A stretch of DNA of 64,000 nt, taken from contig OY763490.2 in the NCBI GenBank assembly GCA_963667505.2, forward strand, positions 1,922,001 to 1,986,000. Direction: 5' to 3'. The position numbers and the translations under genes were made by a program. Every line of letters begins with the position of its first letter. The first letter of the stretch is position 1. Under the pieces are notes generated by a model. That model saw nothing but the letters and a program-made list of their open reading frames with translations. It was not told the origin of the DNA and ran no database searches. Shown here piece after piece: positions 23,501 through 35,300 of this stretch. The DNA is from Aldehydirespirator sp963667505 (GTDB lineage Bacteria > Actinomycetota > Acidimicrobiia > Acidimicrobiales > Aldehydirespiratoraceae).

Positions 23501-26500
23501 TGGCCGACTGCGCCGTGGTGGAGTTGGCGCTGGTGAACGTCAGGCTCGACGGGCTGACCGTCAAGTTGGCCACCCCCAAGCCGGGGTTGCCCAGCGTCAC
23601 GCTCTGGCCGGGCTGGGAGGCCAGCCTCACGCCGACCGACAGGCCGGTGTTCCAGTTGCTGGAGTCGAACTTCAGGCTCGACGGGCTGAACGTCACGCCG
23701 GTCTGCGAGAGGTTAATCGTCGTCGAGGCCGCGGGACGCTCGGTGAGCTTGATGTTCACCCACTGGACCGTGTTCCAGTTGTTGGTGGTGAACGTCAGGC
23801 TCGACGGGCTCATCGTGGCGCCCGGCTTGAACACCACCGAGACCGCGTTGGTGATGGCCGGATTGGACGAGAGCCTGACGTTGTCCAAGCGCAGCATCAC
23901 GTTCGACACGGGCCGCGAAGTCCGCTTGACCAGCACAGTCTGAGTCGTGTTCCAGTTGTCGGTGGTGAACTCCAGGCTCGACGGCGTGAACACCAGCCCG
24001 GACTGTGAGAGGTTCACGGTGACGGTGGAGGACGGGCGGGTCTTCAGCTTCACCAGCACAGCCTGACCCCGGTTCCAGTTGTCGCCGGTGAAGAACAGCT
24101 TGGTCGGAGTGATCTCCGCGGCCACCATGGTCGTGACGCTGTCCCAGCCGTTGGCGTCGGCCACGTTGCGATACTCCCAGCCGGTGATCGACGAGTCGCC
24201 GGGGTCGTCCCAGGTCAAGTCGACGGTGCCGCCGCCGGCCCCGGCGGCTGCCAGCCCGGTGGGCTTGGCCGGCAGGGCGACGGGGGTGGCGGTCACGCTG
24301 TCGGATGCGGGCGAGTTGCCCTTGTAGTTGACCGCTCGCACCTTGAACGTGTACTCGGTGCCGTTGGTGAGGGTCGGCACCGTGTAGGACGCAGTGGAGG
24401 CCGTGCTGGAGGGCACGTCCGTCCAGGTGGTCCCGTCGTCGGAGCTGTACTGCCATTTGTAGATGGACGAGTCGCTGGGATCGGTCCAGGCGAGGTCCGC
24501 CGACAGGTCCCTGGCGACAGCAGTCAGGCCGGTGGGCTTGGCGGGGACTGCGGTCGGCAGCGCGACACGCGAGCCGGTCGAGGCCCGGCCCTTCAAGATG
24601 CTGTTGCCCGTGCCCTTCTGGGCCCGGATGCGGAACTCGAACGTCTTGCCGTCGGCGAGGCCGGTGGTCACGTCGTGGGTGACCGTCGTGGCGGTGCTGC
24701 CCGACATGGCCGTCCACGCCGCCGGCCATCGCATGCCCTTCGCCGACAGCGGCAGCGAGCTCGCCGTGCGCATGTCCGCCAGCCCGTACTCGTCGTTGGC
24801 CTTGAGGTAGCGGACCTGCACCTGGTAGTCGGTGCTGGCGGCGAGGCCGGTTATGTCCTTGCTGGTTCCGGTGCCTGCGTCGGCCCAGGCGCTCCAAGTC
24901 GAGCCGCTCGTCGTCGTCTTGGTGCGGTACCGGTAGCCGGTGGCCCCGCTGACCGCGACCCAGTTCACGGTCACGTCGCCGCTGCTGTCGGAGGTCGCGA
25001 CGGCCGTGCTGCTCAGCGCGTCCACGTCGGTGTCCGTGTTGGAGACCTTGTAGCGGATCTGGACGTAGTAGTTGCTGCCGCTGGCCAGGCTGGAGTCCTG
25101 GATGCGGTGGCTGGTCTTGTTCTTGCAGGTGTTGTCGTCGCTCTGGAGGCAGATGTCGGTCCATGCGCCCCAGGTCGAGCTCCCGGTCCACTTGATGCGG
25201 TACTCCCACTCGGTGATCGTGTCGACGATGGTGGAGACAGGCGCCTGCCATCTCACCTCTTCCAGTTCCAGGATGAGGGGTTGCCGCTGCTGGTACTCGT
25301 AGCCGGTGATGACGTTGTTGCTCGGGTCGGTCCAGTCGAGCACGACCTTGCCGGTCTCCGGTGACGCGGTGAAGCCCGTCGGCGCGGCCAGCGCGGGCGC
25401 GATCCACACAGGTCCGACGTACCCGGCGGGGCCGCCGCCGGCGCTGTTCACCGCCCGGACCATCAGGTCGTAGGACGTGCCGTTGTCAAGGCCGGTCAAG
25501 GTGTAGCTCGTCGGGATGGGCGAGCCGGTGACGTCGGTCCACGGGCCGGCCGCCCGGGCGCTTGTCTCTACCCCGCTGTCGTCTGCGGCTACCCAGCGCA
25601 CCTGGTACTTGGTGACAGGCTTGCCGGCGGGCGCGCTGGGAGCGGTCCACGAGAGGGTGGCCTGCCCGTCGTCGACCGTCGCAGAGACGCCTGCGGGCGC
25701 GCCGGCCGTGTCCTTGAGCTGCAGCGTCACCCGGTAGGTGCCCGAGAGGGCGTTGCTGCTGTCCTTCACCTTGAAGTCGAAGTGGCTGCCAGCGAAGTCG
25801 GGGCTGGAGTAGTATGTCAAGTACGTGCGCTCCCCCGAAGCGTCCACGACGGCGACCTCTTGGCCCACCGCAGCCCTGACTGACGACTTTTTGCAGGTGG
25901 TGACGTGGGGGCGGAGCCGACAGGGCCCGGTGGTCTTCCTCACCCGCACCCAAAGATGGCCGCCGGTGGGGATCGACTGGATGACGAAGGACTCGTACGT
26001 GTTGCCGTCGGCGTCGCTGAAGGTGACGTTCTTGTAGTCGATGTCGTGTTTGGCGTCCGGCTGCACCTGCAGTGTGAAGTTCGCGCTGGCGGGCGGTGCG
26101 TTCTGGTCCTCCGCGGTTGCGACCACCTCGGGCGTTGCGATGCTGGTGTAGTTGGCGTCGGAGCTGGTGGCGGTGTGGACGAGGGTCGCGACCTCGTCGG
26201 TGGTGTTGAGCAGGTCCGGCGTCACGGTGATGGTGACGGTCTGGGCGGTGTTCCAAGTGGTGGAGCTGAAGGTGAGGCTGGAGGGCGAGAACGCGGGGCG
26301 GCTGGCGTGGCTGCCCGACTTGCGGGTGATCGTGACCGTCACATTGTTGGCGGGCCGCGAGCCGAGCTTCACCGTGTAGGTGCCGGTGGTGCTGCCGCTG
26401 GACGGCTCGGACACCCCGACGCTGGTGGCGCTGACCTCGATCCAGCCCTTGAACGCGACCGTGACCTCCGCGGAGGGCAGCCCGTCGTCGGCGCCGCTCT

Positions 26501-27721
26501 TGGTGGGCTGCACCCGCAGCGTGTAGGTGGTGCCCGCCACGAAACGGGTGCCGCTCTCGGGGATGGTGTGGGTCGCCACGTCGCCCGCAGTCGCGCAGCG
26601 GCTGCTGTCATAGGACTGCGTGCCCGACTTCCAGCAGAGCTTGTAGCCGGTGGCGTTGGTGACCTTGGTCCAGTCGACCTTGATGCCGCCGCCGTCCTGG
26701 GACGCGTCGACCCCGGTGACCTGGAACAGTTCGTCGTCGTCGGTGATGGTCAGGGTCGAGTCGGGCGTTCCGCTGGTCACCCATGTGTCGGTGGTGGTGG
26801 TCGTGCCGACGGTGGCCGGGTTCGTGCCCAGCGTCATGGTCTTGGTGTAGTCCACCTTGGCGGTGTTGGTGGTGGAGCAGGCCGCCGAGCCGCAGTTGTA
26901 GTTGTTCACCGCCGTGAGCGTGGCCGTCGCGCTCGTTGAACCCGCCGGGATGGTGATGTCGCTCACCGTGTAGCGGGTGGTCTCCTGGGGCACGGCCACC
27001 TTCAGGTCGTGGTTCCAGTCCGTGGTGGAGGTGGCCGTCACCGTGCTGGTGGTGGCGCCGCCAACCGCCTCATAGATGGTCGTCGGGCTCAGGCTCAGCG
27101 TCACGACGGGCCACTGCCACGACGTCTGCTGGGCGCCGTACTTGAGGGCCGGATACTGGTTCGCGGTGCCGAAGTCCCACGGGTCGTCGGTGCCGGTGGC
27201 GGTGTTGTTGTCGTTGTCGGCGTTGTCGATGTCTTTGTTCCAGTTGGCGTAGATGGCGCTGCCCGTGCCGTAGGCGATGGGGGTCTGGAGTTCGGTGGTG
27301 GTCTTGGCCGTGCCGTTGCTGGTGTCGCAGTTGCTCAGGCCGAGGGTGCTGCTGTTGTAGTAGGAGTTGGTGACGGGGTTGGAGCCTGTGCCCTTCAGCC
27401 CGCAACGGTTCGCCGGGTTGGAGGCTGTGCCCGTCAGCTTGCCGGTGGCGTAGCTGTAGCTGATGCCGACGCCCCCGTGGTTGCCCACCAGCGCGCCCCG
27501 CTGGATGTTCGCGGCGGTGCCGGTGGCGTCGACGTCGCCGCGGGCGTAGCTGGACGTGACGGTGACCCCGGCGCCGATCTCGCCGACGAGCCCGCCCGCG
27601 GCCACGACCCTGCTGCCGGTCGACGGACCTGTCGCGTCCACCACCCCGGCCGCGAAACTGGCCCTGATCACCGCGCTGGAAGCCTTCGCCTCACCGACGA
27701 GCCCGCCCGCATGCACCGCCG
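17590..27721 (-). CDS. Giant surface protein B, third segment (last GLUG block, cadherin-like domain, FN3 and NWNT repeats)
   Basis: About 3,375 residues. It begins with the last GLUG repeats and a Calx-beta-like domain (VTLSLSPTTIYE ... LTITDDDELF), then FN3. A cadherin-like stretch lies at about 26060-25700 (KNVTFSDADGNTYESFVI ... LTYYSSPDFAGSHFDFKV). Many FN3 domains follow, of two alternating types: those with KWQYRKKEGAGxYGDWTDI and those with WEYRYKTDGSYGSWTA, each ending in a TGLTNGTxYTFxVRAVN strand. A block of NWNTAQ repeats interrupts them at about 24110-22070. Extracellular Ig-fold stalk is the inferred role; no enzyme motif is seen. Near 17590 the frame is lost beside a C5/G-rich run (GAGASQ expected, GAGCQP read), and about 165 nt of a third frame (ITLYWTDPNNSAITQWQYRW) bridges to the last segment. 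Confidence 0.88.
22070..24110 (-). repeat. NWNT beta-repeat block inside giant gene B
   Basis: A dozen or more tandem units with the pattern (T/N)xSPSSLTFTxxNWNTAQxxxVxL followed by xxPSxTVTVDxSQTGxT, about 35-50 residues each. Adjacent units at 22700-23400 are nearly identical at DNA level. A small sub-array (22540-22690) repeats TLTLAT with AQAGTEK or APIQ spacers. The NWNT motif resembles short all-beta repeats found in bacterial Calx-beta/FN3 surface proteins; the exact family was not determined. Confidence 0.75.
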
Positions 27722-29330
27722 CGGCCGCTGGCCGTCGACGTGCTGATGTTGGCGGTCACGTCGGCCCAGGAGTAGCTGGCCGACACATCCGGGCCAGAGA
27801 TCAGACCCGCCAGACCGCCCGCATGGAGTTTCTTGTCGCTGGTGAACTTCACAGTGGAGCTGACGCTGCCGGTGCTGTAGCTCCCCACGATCTCCGTCTC
27901 GCTCCGACCGGCCAGCGCGCCCACATGGACGTCGGCGGTGGTGTTGCCGCTGGGGCTGAGCGTGATGTCCACGTTGGTAAGGCCCACGCCGCTCACCACG
28001 GCGGTCCCGTCCTTCACATAGCCGAACAACCCGGCATAGGTCCCGGACGTGCGGTTGATGAACAGGTTGTCGATCTCGTAGTCGTTGCCGACGAAGCTGG
28101 CGGTGTACTGCGTGCCGCCGACACCGCCGATGGGCAGCCAGCCGGCGCCGCTGTTGTAGTAGGTGTCGTCCGTGCGGTCGCCCGCGGTCCCGGTGTCGAA
28201 GTCGAGGTCGTTTGACAGTTCGTAGCCGGTGCAGACCTTGTCGGCCGCCGAGGTCTCGTCGTCGTTGCAGCCCATGTTGGCCCTGGGCGTGGTGAACACG
28301 CCGCTGTAGTTGGTGCTGTAGTCGTACTCGCCGGTGTCGGTGTAGTCGCCGTCGTTGTTTGAGTCGTACTGGTCGCCTGCGCCGTCGCCGTCGAGGTCCC
28401 AGCGGATGGCGTTGAGCCGGGCGAGCGTCGTGACCTCGATCAGGCCGTCGTCGTCGGAGTCGTAGTCGATGCCGGGACTGGAGCTGATGGAGCCCCACGA
28501 GCCGTCGTCGTAGCCGGTCTTGGTGGCGGCCACCCGGAAGGTGTAGACGCCGCCGCTGGTGAGGCTCGACACGGTGTGCGGGCTGGTGACGCTGCCGCCG
28601 TCGGTCCAGGAGCTGTCGGCGGCCTCCTTGTACTCCAGTTTGTAGCCGGTGGCGTCGGCGACCGCGGCCCAGGTGAGCGTGGCCGAGGTGACCGACGGGG
28701 TGGTGACGGTGAGAGAGGGCACGCTCAGGCCGAAGTCGTCGTCCTCGATGGTGAGCGTCGGCGCGGTGGGCAACCCCACCCAGTTCATCGACGTCGACGG
28801 CGTCAGGGTGGCGGTGTAGTCCGTCGGGGCGTTGGTGGTGTTGTTGACCGCGGTGACCGTCATCGTCTTGCTGGTGTCGCCGGCGGCGAACGTGAACGTC
28901 CCGTTGTGCTGGAGGGTGTAGCTGGCCGCGACCTTGGCGATGTCCACCGTCACCGGCACCGGCTGGGCCGGGCTGAGCGCGGCCGTCAGCGTGGCCGAGG
29001 TCACGTTGTTGCTGCCGCAAGCGTTGGTGTCTGAGCCTTTGGTGGTCTCGCAGATGTTGGTGCGGCTGAGCGTCAGGGTTATCGCGGCCCGCTGGTCGGC
29101 GGCGGTGAGGCCGAACTTCAGCACCGGGTACTGGCTGGCCGTGCCGAAGTTCCACGGATCCTGCGTGCCCGCCGTGGTGGTGTCCAGGTCGACGTTCCAG
29201 TTCGCGTATATCCCCCCGTAGGCGGCGGGCGTCCGGAGCTCGGTGGTGGTCTTGCCGGTGCCCGCGCCGGTGGACGTGACACCCGACGTGGCGGTGTCCC
29301 AATAGGAGGCGGTCACCGTCGGGCTGTTGA
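27722..29330 (-). CDS. Giant surface protein B, second in-frame piece (linker, Calx-beta-like, FN3, sixth superunit)
   Basis: Continuation of protein B in another frame: NSPTVTASYWDTATSG, an IYANWNVDLD linker, a Calx-beta-like domain (ITLTLSRTNICE ... LTIEDDDFG), FN3 (LTWAAVADATGYKLEYK ...), an Asp-rich unit (IDYDSDDDGLIEV, RWDLDGDG, SNNDGDYTDTGEYDY) and GLUG repeats (VHVGALAGRSETE, HAGGLAGLISG). Near 27722 the frame changes again inside a GGCCGCGGCGG run; the next frame picks up AVHAGGLVGEAKAS in the middle of a GLUG unit. There is no start signal at its beginning. It is part of the same polypeptide, not a separate gene. Confidence 0.75.
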
Positions 29331-32300
29331 GCTGATGCCCGCCAGGCCGCCCTTGCGCTCGGTCGGGGTTGCGGCGGTGGACGCAGTGGTGGGCTTGCCG
29401 GTGGCGAAGGAGTACTCCACCGTGCCGCCGTCGAGCTCGCCCACCAGACCTCCGGCGGTGAGCGTGGCGCCGGCCGTGGTGCCCTTGGCCTCGGCGTGGG
29501 CGTGGGAGTAGCTGTGGGAGATCTTGCCGTCGTGGTTGCGGCCCACCAGACCGCCCGCGTCGGCCGCCGCGCCGGTGGCGGACTGGCTGAGCGCCACCAC
29601 CGTGCCAGTGCTGAAGCTGGCGGTGACAGTGGCCGAGCTGCCGTCCTGTACGCCGACCAGGCCGCCCGCCTGGCCTTCCTTGCTGGCCGTGGCGCTCTTC
29701 TGTTCGGCGGTCACGTCGGCACGGGAGTAGCTGCTGGTGATGCTGCCGGTGTTCTTGGCGACGACGCCGCCCGCGTAGGCGTCCTCCTCGGTCGTGATGC
29801 CGGTGTTGTCGCTCTGCACGGCCTTGACCGCGCCGAGCACGTAGCTGCCGGTGATCGAGCCCGCGTTCGTGCCCGCGACGCCGCCCGCGTACACGTCGGA
29901 CGCGCTGGTGGCGCTGGCGTTGGTGGCGACGGTCACCGACACGTTCTTGAGGCGCAGGTTCTTCACCACGGCCCCGCTGCCCAACTGGGCGAACAGGCCG
30001 CCGTGGGCCACAGTGGTCGAGCCGCTGCGGTTCAGGTGCAGGTTCGAGATGGTGTAGGACGTGCCGCTGCCGCTGCCGCCGTCGAACTCGCCGGTGTAGG
30101 CGCTGGCGGTCAGGCTGCCCGCGGTGGCGCCGATGGGCAGCCACCCCTGGCCGCTGTTCCAGTAGGTGTCGCCCGCGTTCGGGCCGCCGCTGCTGTTGGT
30201 GTCGAAGTCCAGATTGGCGGTGAGCTCGTAGCCCCGGCAGGTCGGGTTGCCGGTGTTGTTGTGATTGGAAGCGATCGAGACAACGGATTCGCTGCAGCCC
30301 AGGTTGCCCTCCGCGCTCCCGAACGCGGCGTCGTAGGAGCCCGAGTCGGAGGCGTTGTCGACCACGCCGTCGCCGTCGAGGTCGTAGCGGATGGCGTTGA
30401 GCCTGACGAGCGAGTTCACGTCGATCAGCCCGTCGTTGTCGGCGTCGTAGTCGGTGCCCCCGGCGGCCACGCTGACCGTGTCCGACGGCGCGGAGTCGTC
30501 GTAGCCGGACTTGGTGGCGGTCACCCGGAAGTAGTACGTCGTGCCGCTGGTCAGCCCGCTTGTGATCTTGTGGGTCGTGGTCGAGCCGCTGCCGATGGTG
30601 GCCGGGCTGTCGGTGGCCTGCGTGTCGAACGTGGCCGAATCGCTCCACTCCACCTTGTAGCCGTCGGCGCCGGTGACCGCCGTCCAGTCCACTTGCACCT
30701 TGGTGCCGTCCACCGACAGCTTGACGCCGGCGGGCTTGTCCAGGGTGTCGTCGTCTTTGATGGTCAGCGACGCGCCGGTGATGCCCACCCAGTTCTGCGC
30801 AGTGGTGCCGCCCACGGTCAGCGTATTGTCGGCTTCGTCGGTGGTGTTGTTGACCGCGGTCAGCGTCACCGTCGCCGCGCCGCTGGTGGAGCCTGCGTTG
30901 ACGGTGATGCTGGTGGCGCTCAGCGTGTAGGCGCTCGTGTCGGGCGTGATGGTGACGACCACCGGCAGGTCCTGCGCCGTGCTCAGCGCCGCCGAGATGG
31001 TCGAGGAGATCACGTTGCTGCTGCCGCACGCCGCCGAGTTGCTGCCCTTGGTCGTCTCGCAGATGGTGGAGGGCGTCGCGGTGACGGTGAGCGTGGCCCG
31101 CTGGTTCGAGGCGGTGAGCCCGTAGTCGATGGCCGGGTACTGGCTGGTCGTGCCGAAGTCCCACGGGTCGTCGTTGGCGCTGGTGCCGCCCACGTCGATG
31201 TCCCAGTTGGCGTAGATGCCCGTCTCGGTGGTGGGCGTCTGAAGCTGGGAAGTGGTCTTGCCCTCGGGGGAGTTGTTGTCGCCGTCGTCGGGGATCGTTG
31301 ACGTGGTGGCGTCCCAGTAGGAGTTGGTGATCGTGCCGCCGCTGTAGCCCACCAGCCCGCCGGTCTGCGTGGTGGGGCTGCTGCCGCCCGACGTGGACGG
31401 CTTGCCCGTGGCATACGACGCCACGACGCTGCCGCCCGCCTGGACATTGCCCACCAGACCGCCCGCCGTCAGCGTCGCGGTGGCCGCCGTCTCGGCGGTG
31501 TTGGCCGCGGTGGCGGCGTGGGAGTAGGACGCCTTGACCGAGCCGGACTCCAGATGGCCGATCAGGCCGCCGGCCTTGGCTTTCGCGCCGGTGGCCAACT
31601 CGTTGAGCGCGGTTGCCGTGCCGAAGGTGTAGGACGCCACCACATTGCTGGTCCCCTGGTAGCCGACCAGGCCGCCGGCCCGGGCCTCCTTGTTGGCGGT
31701 GTCGCCCTTCTGCTCCGCGGTCACCGTGACGAGGGCGTAGCTGCTGGTGACCGCGCCGGTGCTGTATCCCACCAGGCCGCCGGCGTCGGCGTGTCCTTCC
31801 GCGACCGTGGGGGTGCTGGTGTTGTCGCTCTGGGTGGCCTTGACGGTGCCGGTGACGTAGCTGCCCGTTATCGACCCGGCGCTCTTGCCCGCGATGGCGC
31901 CCGCGTACACAGCGGACGCGCTGGTGGCCGACGAGTGGGTGGCGACCGTCACCGACACCTTCTTGAGGCGCAGGTTGCTCACCTTGGCCCCGCTGCCCAA
32001 CTCGGCGAACAGTCCGCCGTGGGCCACCGTGTTGGAGCCGCTCCGGTTGATGTGCAGGTTGGAGATGGTGTGGGACGTGCCGCCGTCGAACTCGCCGGTG
32101 TAGGCCCGGGCGGTGAGGCTGCCCGCGGTGGCGCCGATGGGCACCCACCCCTGGCCGCTGTTCCAGTAGGTGTCGCCCGCGTTCGGCCCGCCGCTGCTGT
32201 TGGTGTCGAAGTCGAGGTTGGCGGTGAGGTCGTAGCCGCGGCAGTCCGGGTTGCCGGTGTCCTGGTGCGAGCTGATGGTGGCCCCGGACTCGCCGCAGCC

Positions 32301-35300
32301 CATGTTGTCCTCGGGGTTGGGGAACACGGCGGCGTAATCGGAGGTGTAGTCGTACTCGCCGTCGTCGGTGTAGTCGCCGTCGTTGTTGGCGTCGTGCTTG
32401 TCGGCCACGCCGTCGCCGTCGAGGTCCCAGCGGATGGCGTTGAGCTTGGCGAGCGAGTCCACGTCGATCAGCCCGTCGTTGTCTCCGTCGTAGTCCACAT
32501 CGCCGGAGGTGGGGGTGACGCTCGCCGTGTCCGACGGCACCGAGTCTTCCTTGCCGGACTTGGTGGCGGTCACCCGGAAGTAGTACTTGGTGCCGCTGGT
32601 CAGGCCCGTGAGGATCTTGTGGGTCGTGGAGGCGTTGCCCGTGGTGGTGGCCGGGCTGCCGGTGGCTTGCGTGGCGAACGTAGCCGAATCGCTCCACTCC
32701 ACCTTGTAGCCGTCGGCGCTGGTCACCTCCGTCCAGTCCACCTGCACCTTGGCGCCGTCCACCGACAGCTTCACGCCGGTGGGCTTGGCCAGGATGTCGT
32801 CATCGGTGACGGTCAGAGACACCCCGGCGGCGGGGGCCTCGGCTATCCACGCGTCGTCGTTGGACTGGGTGAGCGTCACCGTCTTGTTGGCGGGCTGGGT
32901 CACGCCGCAGGTGCCGGTGCCGCAGAGCTGGTTGTTCACCGCGGTGACCGTCGCCGTGCCGGTGGCGGAGCCCGCCGCCACGGTGATCGTGGTCGAGCCC
33001 AGGGTGACCGCGGTGTTCGAGGCGCTGAGCGTCAGCGCCACCGGGACTTCCTGCACCGGGCTCACCGTCGCGGTCACCGTGGCCGACGTGGCGCCGCCCA
33101 CGCTCTCGTAGATGGTCGCCGGAGACACGCTCAACGTCAGCGTGGCCCGCTGGCTGGCGGCGGTGAGGCCGAAGTCGACGACGGGATACTGGCTGTTCGT
33201 GCCGAAGTCCCACGGGTCGTCATTGCCCGACACGCCGTCCACGTTGAGGTCCCAGCTGGCGTAGATGCCGGTCTCGGTGGTGGGTGTCTGCAGCTCCGAG
33301 GTGGTCTTGCCCGTGCCCGCACCGGTGGTGGTGATGCCGGAGGTGGTGGTGTCCCAGTAGCTGTTGGTCACGGTCCCGGACGACGTGCCGGCGAGACCGC
33401 CCGAGTTGAGGGTCCCTCCGTTGGTCGCCGCGCCCGAGTGCCCGCCGGTGGAATAGGACGCGGTGATGGTGGCACCGGTCTCGTTCGACCCCACCAGGCC
33501 GCCGCGGGTGACGTCCTTGCCCTTGGCCGTGCCGGTGCCGTGGGAGTAGGCCGCGGTGATGGTCCCCTTGTTCTCCGACACCAGACCACCGACCTGGGCG
33601 CCGTTTTCCAGCGTGCCGGTGTCGTCGGTGGTGGCGGTGACGTCGCCGGTGGCGAAACTGGCCGAGACGGCGGTGTCGTTCAACCCCACCAGGCCCCCGG
33701 CGTAGCCCTTGTTGGTGTTGCCGGTGCCGTTGGCGTTGGCGGTGACCGCCGCCCGGGAGTAGGCGGAGCGGATCGTCCCGTCGTTCCAGCCCACCAGCCC
33801 GCCCGCGTATCCCTTGGAGGTCGCAGTGCCGCTGCGAGTGGCGGTGACGGACCCCACCGAACTGGAAACGGTGACGGTTCCGCTGTTCTTGCCGGCCAGC
33901 GCCCCCGCGTACACCTCGTCCCCGGCAGTCCCGGAACTCAGAGCAGCCGTGACCGACACCCCGTCCAGGGCCACCTTCTCGACCGCCGCGCCCGTTCCCA
34001 GCACTCCGAACAGCCCGGCGTACACATCGCCGCTGGTGGCGGAGGAATTGATGAACAGGTTGGAGATCTTGTAGGGGCCGCCGTCGCCGCCGGAGTCGGT
34101 GTCCCTGTTGCCGTCGAACTTGCCGGTGTAGCCGGTGGTGCCGTCGCCGATGGGAGTCCAGCCCGCGCCGCTGTTGTGGGGGCTGACGTTCAAGTCGATG
34201 TCGGCGCGCAGCTCGTAGCCGGTGCAGTCCGGGTTGCCGGTGTTCTGGTGCGAGCTGATCGACGCCACCGACTCGTTGCAGCCCATGTTGTCCTCGGCGT
34301 TGGGGAACGCCGTGTTGTAGCTCGTCTGGTTGGTTGCATCGTCGGCGGCGCCGTCGCCGTCGAGGTCGTAGCGGACGGCGTTGAGCTGGGCCAGGCTGGA
34401 TATCTCGATCAGCCCGTCGTTGTCAGCGTCGTAGTCCACGTCGTTGGTGGTGGGCGCGGAGCTCACCGCGTCGGAGGGCGCGGAGTCGTCGTAGCCGGCG
34501 GTGGTAGTGGCAATCACCCGGAAGTAGTAGGTGCTGCCGCTGGTCAACCCGCTGGTGATGCTGTGGTTGGTGGTCGTGCCGCTGTTGATGGTTGCAGGGC
34601 TGCCGGTGGCGTGCGTGGCGAACGTGCTGGAGGTGCTCCACTCCACCTTGTAGCCGGCGGCGTCGGTCACCGCCGTCCAGTCCACCCGGGCCTTGGCGTC
34701 GTCCACCGACACCTTCACGCCGGTGGGCTTGGCCAGCTTGTCGTCGTCTTTGATGGTGATGGTCGGCACCGTCGACGACTGCCGCAGATGGCTCGAAGCG
34801 GGCGACAGGGTCAACGTCGCGTCGGACGCATTGGAGCCGGTGCAGGCCGCCGTGCCGCAGGTCTTGTTGTTGACCGCCGTCAGGGTGATGCCCGTCACCG
34901 TGGTGGAGCCCGCCGGAATCGTCAGGCTCGACGCGCTCAGCGTGTAGGTGTCCGCGTCGGCCGGGAAGTCGTAGGTCAGGTCGGTCAGCCACGCCGCCGA
35001 CAGGGTGGGCGTGATCGTGGTGGAGGTCACCGGCGACGCGCCGCAAGCGTTGGTGTTGGTGCCGGCCGTGCTCTCACAGATACTGGCGTTGCCCAGCGCC
35101 CAAGTGACCGTGGGGACGTCTTCGTTCAGCACGGCGGGCAGGGTGCGAACGTCCAGGATCGGGTACTGGACGTTGGTGCCGAAGTCCCACGGGTTGTCAT
35201 TGCCGGTCACGCCGTCCACGTTGACGTTCCAGTTGCCGAAGATGCTGGTGCTGTCCCCGTATTCGGTGGGCGTCTGAAGCTCCGAGGTTGTCTTGCCCTC

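Noticed and set aside
17420..29335. Programmed ribosomal frameshifting as the explanation for gene B breaks
   Set aside because: The sites share no slippery heptamer or common downstream structure, the direction of shift differs between sites, and similar breaks occur in unrelated genes here; indels are simpler.
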